Shown here in pieces: positions 24,642-33,031 of a DNA stretch of 64,000 nt; positions within the stretch are counted from its first letter, which is position 1, and the number at the start of each line of letters is the position of its first letter. The DNA comes from Stenotrophomonas rhizophila. Its GTDB lineage: Bacteria > Pseudomonadota > Gammaproteobacteria > Xanthomonadales > Xanthomonadaceae. The stretch covers positions 62,001 through 126,000 of the forward strand of contig NZ_RCDC01000006.1 of the NCBI RefSeq assembly GCF_003651185.1. The letters run 5' to 3'. A model generated the notes under the pieces. It was given only the letters and a program-made list of their open reading frames with translations. It ran no database searches and had not been told where the DNA came from. A program made the translations under genes and the position numbers.

Positions 24642-25047
24642 GTCCAATCTCCCTGTCATTGAGGATTGGACTCCAAATTGTTCCGCTACTCAAACTCGGG
24701 CGCGTCGGCCCTTGCAATCATCGTGGCCGGTAGCACTAGCAGCGGCAGCAGTGCTTACCGGTTCCCTCTTCACTGGCATCAGCGTAATAGCAGTAGTCAG
24801 CGTCGGCGATCCTGCCTTCTTCCCGAAGCACAAGCGCTCTTCCGTTGACACCACCTTCAAGCTGCATGGCAGCCGCGGCCCCGTCCTGGCGACTACATGG
24901 CCTGTGGCTGCACCCGCCCTCCCGCCCTGATACCATTCCCCCGCAAACCCAGCCAGCCCACCCAGCGCAGACAGATGCGGGGCCGGCCGTCACATGTACG
25001 GCCCAGCGAGCCAGGACACCCTCCCGTGCCCCTTCAAGGAAGCTCGC
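24642..25047. other. Intergenic region, decayed
   Basis: About 400 bases between the IS fragment and the YncE-like gene. Open frames here lack ribosome binding sites and family signatures. The last 60 bases presumably hold the promoter of the YncE-like gene, but no clear -35/-10 pair stands out. Confidence 0.4.
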
Positions 25048-26187
25048 ATGCTCCGCAATTCCGTAATCCGCTCGGCCGCTCTGGCCGTCGCCATCTCCCT
25101 GACCCTTGGCGCGCCGTCCGCGTTCGCCGCTGACCAGACGACCGCATCCGCCAGCACCGCCGCCGTCCAGCGCAAAGCCGTCGCCCAGGGCCTTTATGAG
25201 CTGGCCTTCAGCCCCAAGCAGAACGCCGTGTTCGTCGCCTCCTCGGGCGGCTTCGGTGACGCCGCCGGTCCGTCCCAGGTCCTGCGCCTGAATCCGGAAA
25301 CGTTGGCCGTCGAAACCGCCATCCCGCTGGAGCGCAAGGCGTTCGGTGTGGTGCTGGACGATGCCAACAACCGCCTGTACGTCGGCAACACGGTCGATAC
25401 CTCGGTCACCGTGGTCGACACTGCCACCAATAAATCGGTCGGCATCGTGCAGCTGATGGAAAAGAAGGTCGGCAAGGATGGCAAGGCGGCCTACACCCAC
25501 GATCTGCGCGAGCTGGTCGTTGATGGCGCCAACAGCCGCCTGTACGTCACCGGTCACTCGGGTGAGGGCAGCGTCTTGTTCGTGGTGGATACGCAGTCGC
25601 TGAAGGTCATCAACACCATTCCGGGCCTGGGCAACGCCAAGGCACCGGGTCTGGCGCTGGATGCCAAGGCCAAGCGCGTGTACACCTCCAACCTGCTGGC
25701 CGAGGTCGTCACCGTCGGCACCGACAGCGGTAAGGTCGAGCAGCGCTTCAAGGTCAGTGCCGAGCAACCGATGAACATCGCGCTTGATCCGGCCGGCAAG
25801 CGCCTGTTCGTGACCGACCAGGGCTCGGAGATGATCCGCAAGTATCAGGCCAGCAGCTCGGGCTTCGAATCGAAGCATCCGGGTCAGCGCGTGCTGGTGC
25901 TGGACCGTACCACCGGCAAGGAGCTGGCCAGCATCCCGACCGACGCCGGCCCGCTGGGCATCCTGCTGGATGCGCCGCGCAAGCGTCTCTACGTCACCAA
26001 TCGCGATGGTGGCACTGTCACCGCATACAACAGCGACACCTACAAGCAGGTGGCCACGTACGCGGTGCCGACCCACCCGAACAGCCTGGCGCTGGATGCC
26101 AAGAAGAACGTGCTGTACGTGACCGTCAAGAACGGTGACAGCGAGCCGAAGGGCAGCGAAGAGTCTGTTGCGCGGATTGCGCTGTAA
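25048..26187 (+). CDS. YncE family secreted beta-propeller protein
   Basis: A 379-residue protein from ATG 25048 (AAGGA seven bases upstream) with a classic signal peptide ending GAPSAFA-AD. The mature part has seven repeats of the type LYVGNTVDTSVTVVDTATN, RLYVTGHSGEGSVLFVVDTQ and RLYVTNRDGGTVTAYNSDTYK, a YncE/YVTN beta-propeller. E. coli YncE is periplasmic and iron-responsive with DNA-binding in vitro; the role here is unknown. A hairpin follows the gene. Confidence 0.88.
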   Translation: MLRNSVIRSAALAVAISLTLGAPSAFAADQTTASASTAAVQRKAVAQGLYELAFSPKQNAVFVASSGGFGDAAGPSQVLRLNPETLAVETAIPLERKAFGVVLDDANNRLYVGNTVDTSVTVVDTATNKSVGIVQLMEKKVGKDGKAAYTHDLRELVVDGANSRLYVTGHSGEGSVLFVVDTQSLKVINTIPGLGNAKAPGLALDAKAKRVYTSNLLAEVVTVGTDSGKVEQRFKVSAEQPMNIALDPAGKRLFVTDQGSEMIRKYQASSSGFESKHPGQRVLVLDRTTGKELASIPTDAGPLGILLDAPRKRLYVTNRDGGTVTAYNSDTYKQVATYAVPTHPNSLALDAKKNVLYVTVKNGDSEPKGSEESVARIAL

Positions 26188-26203
26188 GGCTCACCTGGCT
26201 GAA

Positions 26204-26234
26204 GCCGTCCGGTAGCCTCATGGCACCGGACGGC
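26204..26234 (+). terminator. Hairpin after YncE-like gene
   Basis: Perfect ten-base arms GCCGTCCGGT / ACCGGACGGC around an 11-base loop, 17 bases after the stop codon, followed by GGCGTCTTC. The T-tract is weak, so termination is probable rather than certain. It covers an in-frame ATG at 26220 and so argues for the later start of the next gene. Confidence 0.65.
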
Positions 26235-26303
26235 GGCGTCTTCACAGATCGTCGTAATGTCCGCACACTGGAGGAAACGTCACAGACGAAAGGTCGTGCG
26301 GCC

Positions 26304-26957
26304 ATGGAGATTGAACGGCTGGTCAATCGCTCCGAGCTCCTCATGCAGAACCTGAGCGAGCTGCTGGCGCATCCTCTTTACGATGACAGTACACGCCTTG
26401 GTGTCTCTGCTCAGGCAACGTGTCTGAGTCTGGAGCATGCTGCCGCTGTGAGAGTGCTCGTCTGCAGTGGCATGACGCTCAGTGCGCCAGCGATGCTGCG
26501 ATGTCAGTTTGAAGCGCTGGCAAGAGGCATTTGGTCTCTCTACTGTGCAAGCGAAGCGCAACTGGAATCGTTGAATAAGCCGTTGGATAACGAGTCGGCT
26601 GATGCCAGTCGTTCGTTGCCAGCCGTCGGGGCCATGCTGGATCAGCTGGGCAAAGTTCCGGTGGCCAATGAAGCCGTCAGGTGCCTTTCGGAATTCAAAC
26701 TGCACTCGTGGAAGGCACTGAATTCCTACGTCCATTCGGGCCTTCATCCACTTCGCCGTCAAGCCGATGGCTATCCCTCGGAGTTGGCAATTGCAACGGT
26801 GAGGCAAAGCAACGGCCTCGCAATGCTTGCGGCCATGCAGATAGCCATTCTTACCGGCGTGCCGGGGCTGCAGAAGACGGTGGTCGCATTGAATTGTCGT
26901 TTTGGTAGCTGCCTGCCCATTGTCGCCGAAGAAACCATGAGCACTCGCATCAGTTAA
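26304..26957 (+). CDS. Hypothetical protein (DUF6988-like)
   Basis: About 217 residues from ATG 26304 (an ATG at 26220 lies inside the upstream hairpin). All-helical, with AVRVLVCSGMTLSAPAMLRCQFEALARGIWSLYCAS, which resembles the helical core of DUF6988 proteins, and ALNSYVHSGLHPLRRQADGY, a conserved-looking His-rich turn reminiscent of HEPN-like or C-terminal AbiV motifs. Codon use is AT-richer than neighbours, suggesting acquisition. No function can be assigned. GGAGGAA lies 27 bases upstream, too far to be the ribosome binding site. Confidence 0.55.
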   Translation: MEIERLVNRSELLMQNLSELLAHPLYDDSTRLGVSAQATCLSLEHAAAVRVLVCSGMTLSAPAMLRCQFEALARGIWSLYCASEAQLESLNKPLDNESADASRSLPAVGAMLDQLGKVPVANEAVRCLSEFKLHSWKALNSYVHSGLHPLRRQADGYPSELAIATVRQSNGLAMLAAMQIAILTGVPGLQKTVVALNCRFGSCLPIVAEETMSTRIS

Positions 26958-27260
26958 CTCGCATGTCGTAATTGACCTAAGTACAGATAAACTCCATCGC
27001 CGAGATGGCGCCGGACAGTGCGTCCCGGCGCGGCTCGAGTGACATAATTTCAACGCGTCTTGAGAAGCGTGACGCTGTGCGTTTCCTCAGCAAAGTGTGT
27101 GCGAATATACTTAATCGCACGCCCTGCCGTGTCCCAGAATCAGCCTGATGGCAACTGGCAGAATGCAACGGAATCAAGGGCATTCATCCTGGCGAGTACG
27201 GCACCAACGGTAGCCAGAGGCCAACCTCCGAGATGCAGCTGAACTGAGGAAACTGAAACG

Positions 27261-27362
27261 TTAGTGACGGCGCTCTGCAGCGTCCTGTTGATCGCACACC
27301 CACTGCCCCAGTCCATACAGAGCAAAGCCGTATACAACTACCGCACCAATGATCTTGAACAT
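27261..27362 (-). CDS. 33-residue single-span membrane peptide
   Basis: A small reading frame with AAAGGA six bases before the ATG. It encodes MFKIIGAVVVYGFALYGLGQ followed by WVCDQQDAAERRH and TAA: a short positively charged start, one hydrophobic helix of about 17 residues containing small-x3-small spacing, and a polar, charged tail. This is the build of bacterial small regulatory membrane proteins. It stands alone in a 650-base gap. Conservation cannot be judged here. Confidence 0.55.
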   Translation of the reverse strand: MFKIIGAVVVYGFALYGLGQWVCDQQDAAERRH

Positions 27363-27614
27363 GGTCGTCCTTTAAGAGTGTCTAAGAAAAGGGGCATCCC
27401 TGCCCAGCGCTACTCCATCCACAGCCATTCTTCTCTTCCGTGCGACAAGCCATGTCGCACCGATGCAAGTGAAGCGGACATCTGGTATTCACTCTAAAGA
27501 TCACAAGAGACCTGCCGATTACACGTGGTACGGCGTGCTGCGACACCAACTGTCGCGATGCACGATGAAGATGGAACTCCCGCAACATGCCACGCTCCAT
27601 GGAGGACTCGGCAA
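27363..27614. other. Intergenic region between small membrane peptide and accessory module
   Basis: About 250 bases separating divergent genes, plus some 300 further bases at 26958-27260 on the other side of the small gene. Both stretches are AT-richer than the flanks and show no other supported gene. Promoters for the small peptide (leftward) and the module at 27615 (rightward) must lie here. Confidence 0.4.
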
Positions 27615-29165
27615 ATGGAACAGGACGAGAGCGATCAGGCCGCAGCGCCCGTGAGCAAGGAATCACTCAACGCCGCCGTGGCGGCTTCGACGATCGAAGT
27701 GGTGCAGCGTTATGGCAACGCCGGCGCCGAGTACATCAAGGGCTATACCGGCAAGGACGCGCTCACCGGCCAGAAGTTTGCACTGGGGCTGAAGACCATC
27801 GCCGGGTACAAAGTGCCGGCCGAACATGCCGCCAAGGTTCTGGCTAGCCAGGCTGGGTATGCTGCCGAAGTGGCGGCTACCAGCCGCGACAATGCTGAAG
27901 CGATCATCAACGGCTCACCCGTGCGTACTGTACGTAGCGACGACCACCCCAGTTACAAGCGCAATCACAATGTGGTGGATCGCTTGCAAGTGCTTGATGG
28001 CCAGGTAGTCATGGGCAGCGAGGGTCAGATGAAGTTCGTTGCAGGCAAGAACTGCGATGCGCTGTTGAACAAGATTGCAAAGCCGGACGGCGATTTCGCG
28101 CGCTACCGAGGCATTAAGCTGGAGCTGCCCTCTGAGCAGATGGCCTCAGCCGAGGCAACTTGCCGCACGGAAGCCGCCAAGCTGCGCACGAATGCGGAGG
28201 CCGTTGATGCGCTGGGCAAGCCTGACGTGGCGGCCCGCCTGCGCGAACATGCCGACAACTACGATCAGCTGGCCGCGAACCTGAAAGATTCCGGCCTGAC
28301 CAGCGAAGACGCGCTTTTCTACCGCACGCACCCGCGCATCGCCACGCTGCGGGATATGGCACACACCAGCCATCGGGCCGGTGTTGAGGGCGCCAAGGGA
28401 GGTGCCGTGATCGGTGCTGCCATCAGCTTGGCCACCAGTGCCTTTCTGGTGGCCACAGAGCGCCAGCAGATGAGCGCAGCCATGACGAATGTGGCCATGG
28501 ACACCGTCAAGGCGGGCGCGATGGGCTATGCCTCCGCCTCCGCTGGCTCAACGCTGACCTCGGTGATGCAGCAGTCTGGTCATCAAGGACTGCAAACGCT
28601 CTCGCGCACCGCTGCGCCGGCGATGGTGGTCAACGTCTGCATCACCATGGGCGTGAGCATCAAGCGCTACGCCAACGGCGAGATCGATGGCTTGGAGTTC
28701 ATGGAGGAGATTGGTGAGAAGGGGAGCGGCATGTTGGCCGCCGGGATGATGGCAGCCCTCGGGCAGATTGCCATTCCGATTCCTCTGGTTGGGGCTGCCA
28801 TTGGCGGCATGATTGGCTGCACGTTGTCATCGATGTTCTATCGCGAATCGATGTTGGCGGGGCGGAATGCGACGCTGGCCAAGGAGGCTCTAGACCTGGC
28901 GATTGAACTGCATGAGGCAGCGCGCGAGGAGGTACAGCGGCAACGCACTGCACTCGCAGACTTCATGGCCGCCGAACTTCCGGCGATGCAGCGTGCAACC
29001 GCCGAGTTGGTATCAGCGTTGGACGCTACAGAAGCCGCCCTGGAGGCAGATGCATTCGCTGTTGCGATCAACAGCTACGCCACGCTGCTAGGCGCGAGGT
29101 TGGAGTTCAGCTGCGTGGGCGAGTTCGAATGCTTCATGGCCAGTGACCGCCCACTTAGGCTCTGA
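27615..29165 (+). CDS. Uncharacterised protein with glycine-rich membrane-type helices
   Basis: ATG 27615 is preceded by GGAGGA and gives 516 residues. A soluble N-terminal part (1-170) contains the pattern RTVRSDDHPSYKRNHNVVDRL and GSEGQMKFVAGKNCDALLNKI. The central part has two or three hydrophobic, glycine/alanine-rich helices (about 260-280, 298-312, 370-407; e.g. GKGGAVIGAAISLATSAF-like and IAIPIPLVGAAIGGMIGC). A charged helical tail (about 415-480) follows. Glycine-spaced helices of this kind occur in pore-forming or membrane-inserting proteins; that is inference. First gene of a four-gene run. Confidence 0.7.
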   Translation: MEQDESDQAAAPVSKESLNAAVAASTIEVVQRYGNAGAEYIKGYTGKDALTGQKFALGLKTIAGYKVPAEHAAKVLASQAGYAAEVAATSRDNAEAIINGSPVRTVRSDDHPSYKRNHNVVDRLQVLDGQVVMGSEGQMKFVAGKNCDALLNKIAKPDGDFARYRGIKLELPSEQMASAEATCRTEAAKLRTNAEAVDALGKPDVAARLREHADNYDQLAANLKDSGLTSEDALFYRTHPRIATLRDMAHTSHRAGVEGAKGGAVIGAAISLATSAFLVATERQQMSAAMTNVAMDTVKAGAMGYASASAGSTLTSVMQQSGHQGLQTLSRTAAPAMVVNVCITMGVSIKRYANGEIDGLEFMEEIGEKGSGMLAAGMMAALGQIAIPIPLVGAAIGGMIGCTLSSMFYRESMLAGRNATLAKEALDLAIELHEAAREEVQRQRTALADFMAAELPAMQRATAELVSALDATEAALEADAFAVAINSYATLLGARLEFSCVGEFECFMASDRPLRL

Positions 29166-29257
29166 CCGCACCCGAATCCTCTTTCGGGCGGTCAATATAC
29201 ACGCGCCTTGGCCGCCATTACATTTCCTGCGCGTTATCCAGAAATTCCGGAGAGACG

Positions 29258-29812
29258 ATGTTCCTGTATTTGCTGCCCGACGCCGAGCAGGCGACCTTCC
29301 TCAAGGTTGCTCGTCTGATGAGCGTCAGTGACAACCCGATGCTGTGGGATGGCAAGGCCCACGATGAACTGACTGGCGACACAGATCTGAGCAACGTCTC
29401 GCTGGCCGAGTCCGAGCACGAGCGTGCGATCTTCGACAGTTTTGCGCGTGAGTGCGGCAAGGTGTACCGCTCGGACGGCGTTACCAAAGAGCTGCTGTCG
29501 CGCCTGAAGCTGCTGCCACTGGTGCGACAGGCTGAACCGGCTGAGCGCGCGCGGGTGGCATGTGAAGTCCTTGGCACACTGGTTGATCAAGCGCTGGCCG
29601 ACTCCGTTCAGCCTTCGGTGCCGAAGGTGATGTTGTACGAACTGATGCTACTCGCCCTCGCCGATGGCGAAGTCTCCCTTGTGGAGGAGGCGCAGCTGCG
29701 ATGGCTCGCAGATAAGTTCGGTATCGACGAATACACCTATGCCGATCTGTTGGAGCGCGCGAAGAGCATCAGCGCCGAAGCAAGCCGAACCATTGCCATC
29801 ATCCTTGAGTAA
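29258..29812 (+). CDS. TerB-like domain protein
   Basis: A 184-residue acidic, all-helical protein. The C-terminal 70 residues (PKVMLYELMLLALADGEVSLVEEAQLRWLADKFGIDEYTYADLLERA) carry the TerB/DjlA-type signature: ALADGEV, then an LR-W-A-KFGI helix. TerB domains bind metal and appear in tellurite/phage/colicin resistance modules, often next to membrane proteins. GGAGAG precedes the ATG. It lies 12 bases before the next gene, so the pair is co-translated. Confidence 0.8.
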   Translation: MFLYLLPDAEQATFLKVARLMSVSDNPMLWDGKAHDELTGDTDLSNVSLAESEHERAIFDSFARECGKVYRSDGVTKELLSRLKLLPLVRQAEPAERARVACEVLGTLVDQALADSVQPSVPKVMLYELMLLALADGEVSLVEEAQLRWLADKFGIDEYTYADLLERAKSISAEASRTIAIILE

Positions 29813-29824
29813 CCGGAGCAGAAC

Positions 29825-30850
29825 ATGATTCCTATTGTTGTGGGCGCGGCCATGGCCGCCAGCGCGATCTACGGGTTGTACAAGGGCGGCAAGGCCGTGT
29901 CTGACCACAAGGATGCGAACGTTGCAAATGCCGATGCTGGTCAGCTGATCAGCCGCGGCACCAGCCTGCTGGACGACCAGCGCAAGAAAACCAATGCTGT
30001 GCTGGAGGACTACGGTGCGCGCAAGCTTCGCTCCTTCAATGGTCCTATAAAAGACTTCGTCGAAGCGTTCGGTCAGCTGAAGAATGTGGAGAGTCTGAGG
30101 TCGCCGGAGCTGGAACGGCTGGTGGATGGTGATTTCTCCGTTGTTTCCCTGGAGGGCCTGCGCCGTGACTATCAGTTGCTGATGGAATCCGGGCTGGGCG
30201 TTGGCGCCGGGCTGGGCAGTGGCGCAGCCCTGGCATTTGGCGCCTACAACGGCACTTTCCTGCTGGCCAGCGCGAGTACGGGAACCGCAATTTCCACATT
30301 GAGCGGCGCAGCGGCAACCAACGCAACGTTGGCGTGGCTGGGAGGCGGCGCACTATCGGCGGGCGGCTTTGGCATGGCCGGCGGTACCATGGTGCTCGGC
30401 GGCTTGGTGGCGGGCCCGGCATTGGCCGTGTTTGGCTTTGTGGTGGGTGCCAAGGCGGAAGCGACCCTGGCCAATGCCAAACGCAACAAGCAGGTGGCAC
30501 GCACGCACTACGACGAAGCCGTGCTGGCTGCAGAGCGCCTCTCAGCGGTCCAGGTGGTGACCACGCTTGCGAACAAGACCTTCTCCAAGCTCGGCGTACC
30601 TTTGCGCCGCGGCGTTGCAGACATCCGTGCCGCCATCGGTGAGTATGGCCCGGACTTCAGCAACTATCCCGAGCAGACCCGCGAGAAGATCTTCCGCGCC
30701 GTCAAGACCGCTCAGTTGATCAAGCTGATGGTCGATACGCCGATCCTGGATAAGGACGGCGCGCTGGTGCTTTCCACCGAGAAGACGGTGCGTGATGTGG
30801 ATGGTGTGATCGTCCAGTTGCAGCAGCAGGCTTCGCCGACGGCAGCCTGA
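29825..30850 (+). CDS. Uncharacterised glycine-rich membrane-type protein
   Basis: A 341-residue protein with a hydrophobic N-terminal helix (IPIVVGAAMAASAIYGLYKGG), a helical soluble part, and a long glycine/alanine-rich hydrophobic region at 123-210 (ESGLGVGAGLGSGAALAFGA, WLGGGALSAGGFGMAGGTMV, LGGLVAGPALAVFGFVVGAK) with repeated G-x3-G steps, then a coiled helical tail. It is built like the first gene of the module (hydrophobic glycine-zipper core between helical arms) though not obviously homologous. GGAG precedes the ATG. Probably inner-membrane, partner of the TerB-like protein. Confidence 0.72.
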   Translation: MIPIVVGAAMAASAIYGLYKGGKAVSDHKDANVANADAGQLISRGTSLLDDQRKKTNAVLEDYGARKLRSFNGPIKDFVEAFGQLKNVESLRSPELERLVDGDFSVVSLEGLRRDYQLLMESGLGVGAGLGSGAALAFGAYNGTFLLASASTGTAISTLSGAAATNATLAWLGGGALSAGGFGMAGGTMVLGGLVAGPALAVFGFVVGAKAEATLANAKRNKQVARTHYDEAVLAAERLSAVQVVTTLANKTFSKLGVPLRRGVADIRAAIGEYGPDFSNYPEQTREKIFRAVKTAQLIKLMVDTPILDKDGALVLSTEKTVRDVDGVIVQLQQQASPTAA

Positions 30851-30962
30851 CAGATGGCATCCGGGCGCATCGGCATGTGCTGAGCGCCTGGTTCCCGCTC
30901 ACATTCTCATTACTCGTACTGCCGTTCCGCCATGCGGCACGGCTGGGCCAAAGGTTGCACGA

Positions 30963-31964
30963 ATGAAGGATCGTTCCAGCGACACGTTGATGCGCCAGTG
31001 GGAGATGCTGCGGCTGATCCCGCGTGCGCCCAGGCGCATAACAGTTAAACAGATCCGTCACGCGCTGGTTGAACTGGGCTTTACGACCAGCAGTCGCACA
31101 ATTGAGCGGGATCTGCAGAACCTCTCATCGCGCTTTCAGCTGGTAGTGGACGAGGCGGAGAAGCCGTTCGGCTGGAGCTGGGCCAAGAACGCGAACTTTG
31201 CCTTTACGCCACGATTGTCCACCACGCAGAGCGTCGCTCTGTTGCTCTCGCAAGCTCACCTTCGCAGTTTGCTTCCAGCTACGGCAATGAACGAGTTGAT
31301 GCCCGTGTTCGACATGGCGCGTGGCGAGGTTGCCGCCACCGGCTGGAGCGAGTGGCACCGCCGGACCGCCATTCTCCCAACGGGTATGCCGCTAAAAGCG
31401 CCGGAAGTGGCAATGAACGTACAGGTGGATGTTCACCGGGCGCTCCTGTTGCAGCGGCGTCTGATGGGTTGGTACCGCAGCAAGGGGACTGATGAGCCAA
31501 AGGAAATGGTAATGCACCCACTGGGCTTGATAGTAAGGGGCCCGGCGCAGTATCTCGTGTGCACGCTGCGCGACTATCCAGATGTGCGACACCTTGCGCT
31601 GCATCGGCTTTCCCGCACGCAGGTGCTGGACGAGGATGCCAAGCCGCCTGTGGATTTTGAGTTCCAGCGCTATGCGTCCACTGTGGCGACATCGTTCAAG
31701 GGTCGCGGACAGGTGTCGCTGGTTGTTCGCTTTCATGCGACGGCCGCCGAGCACCTGCGCGACACGCCCTTGTCGGATGACCAGGTAATTGAAGTTCTAG
31801 AGCGCGACCAGGTTCGGTTGACAGCGACGGTAGAGGATGACCAATCGTTGCGCTGGTGGCTGATGGGTTTTGGCCGCCATGTGCAGGTAGAGGCGCCAGT
31901 GCACCTGCGCGAGGAAATTGCTGAGGAGCTGCGGCTGGCGCTGGAAGGTTATGGCAGTGCCTGA
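30963..31964 (+). CDS. WYL-domain transcriptional regulator
   Basis: A 333-residue protein with an N-terminal winged helix (ITVKQIRHALVELGFTTSSRTIERDLQNLS, about residues 25-55), a central WYL domain (ALLLQRRLMGWYRSKG to MHPLGLIVRGPAQYLVCTLRD and LALHRLSRTQVL, about 145-225), and a C-terminal WCX-like region (VVRFHATAAEHLRDTPLSDDQ). WYL regulators sense nucleic-acid-like ligands and often control defence or stress genes. It lies 112 bases after the glycine-rich gene in the same direction and probably regulates the module. Confidence 0.88.
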   Translation: MKDRSSDTLMRQWEMLRLIPRAPRRITVKQIRHALVELGFTTSSRTIERDLQNLSSRFQLVVDEAEKPFGWSWAKNANFAFTPRLSTTQSVALLLSQAHLRSLLPATAMNELMPVFDMARGEVAATGWSEWHRRTAILPTGMPLKAPEVAMNVQVDVHRALLLQRRLMGWYRSKGTDEPKEMVMHPLGLIVRGPAQYLVCTLRDYPDVRHLALHRLSRTQVLDEDAKPPVDFEFQRYASTVATSFKGRGQVSLVVRFHATAAEHLRDTPLSDDQVIEVLERDQVRLTATVEDDQSLRWWLMGFGRHVQVEAPVHLREEIAEELRLALEGYGSA

Positions 31965-32194
31965 CCAACCAGGGGCTGCCCTGAAGCCTCTTGTTGGTTT
32001 CGGCCACTCCGATCTCCCAGTCGATCTACCCGTCTCTTCGAAAGAGCGTTATCCATTGGGGTTCGCACCGAAAGCCATTGATGTGGAGCTTCTGATCTGG
32101 GAGCAGAATGTCCACCCGTCGATTCGTGTATTTCTGATTCCGGCGTCGCCACGGATCGGCCACACCGCCCCTTCACCTCTCACTGGGCCCGCGA

Positions 32195-33016
32195 ATGGAA
32201 ACCGACTCGACCCCTGATTCCTCGTCGCCTTGGTACCGGAGGTGGCGGACGGATTCCACGCTGTACATCACGGGCGCCGCGCTCATGCTTATCGGCTTTT
32301 TTGGCCCGATGATGCAATGGGGGAAATGGGGGAAATGGGGGCAGGTGGTGGTGTTTGCTGGCGTCGTCTTCATGGGCGCCGGCCTGCTGGTCCGTCTCGT
32401 ACCGGCCTTTCGTCGGGCCTGGAAGAGCGTGGTTGTCCGCCGACTAGTGTTCCTTGGGCATATCGGCGTGCTCGTCCTTGCCGCGATGTACGCCCGTAAC
32501 CTGATGACCAGCGCCACTGGCTTACCGGGTCAGGACTTCACGCTCGGGACCAGTGCATTGTCTCTCCTGCTGTATCCATTCGCGTGGCTTTGGGTGTTTG
32601 TTGTGGTGGCTGGCTTGGGCGTTATGATCTGGCAAGTGGTTGTCTTCGCCAGAATGATCCTGCACAGCGTGCTCAAAGTGGTGCCCTCGGCGATTGTCCG
32701 TCGGTGGGCACAGCATGCTGCCAAAGGCATGCACCGCAACTTTGCGCACCTGCTCGGCGGTTTCGGGATACTGCTGGGGTTGGCGTTGCCGCACGACCAC
32801 CTGCGGGTGTATCAGCCAGCGGTCGAGGGCTTGGCGAGGTGGGCGGCGTTCTATGGCGACTATCAGGCGGTGACCCGCTATCCAGGCATCGCCCCAGGCA
32901 CGCGCGTGCTGCTGCATGCCAATGGCGTGTACTCCACCGCGACAGTGCAACCAGACCGCAGCATCAGGATCGATGTCGGCATGTGGAAGGCACCGCCTGC
33001 AGTACGGGCAGAATGA
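32195..33016 (+). CDS. Polytopic membrane protein, unknown
   Basis: A 273-residue protein with about four transmembrane helices (TLYITGAALMLIGFFGPMM, VVVFAGVVFMGAGLLVRLV, LVFLGHIGVLVLAAMYA, SLLLYPFAWLWVFVVVAGLGVM), a basic loop, a weaker helix near GGFGILLGLAL, and a C-terminal beta-rich cytosolic or periplasmic tail. A tandem 9-base repeat (AATGGGGGA three times, 32316-32342) encodes the QWGKWGKWG turn. No ribosome binding site is evident. Family not recognised. It may belong to the accessory stretch started at 27615. Confidence 0.6.
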   Translation: METDSTPDSSSPWYRRWRTDSTLYITGAALMLIGFFGPMMQWGKWGKWGQVVVFAGVVFMGAGLLVRLVPAFRRAWKSVVVRRLVFLGHIGVLVLAAMYARNLMTSATGLPGQDFTLGTSALSLLLYPFAWLWVFVVVAGLGVMIWQVVVFARMILHSVLKVVPSAIVRRWAQHAAKGMHRNFAHLLGGFGILLGLALPHDHLRVYQPAVEGLARWAAFYGDYQAVTRYPGIAPGTRVLLHANGVYSTATVQPDRSIRIDVGMWKAPPAVRAE

Positions 33017-33031
33017 CGCAGGCGTCAGACG

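Noticed and set aside
24640..24930. Plus-strand frame overlapping the IS relic
   Set aside because: Starts inside the decayed transposase and gives no recognisable domain.
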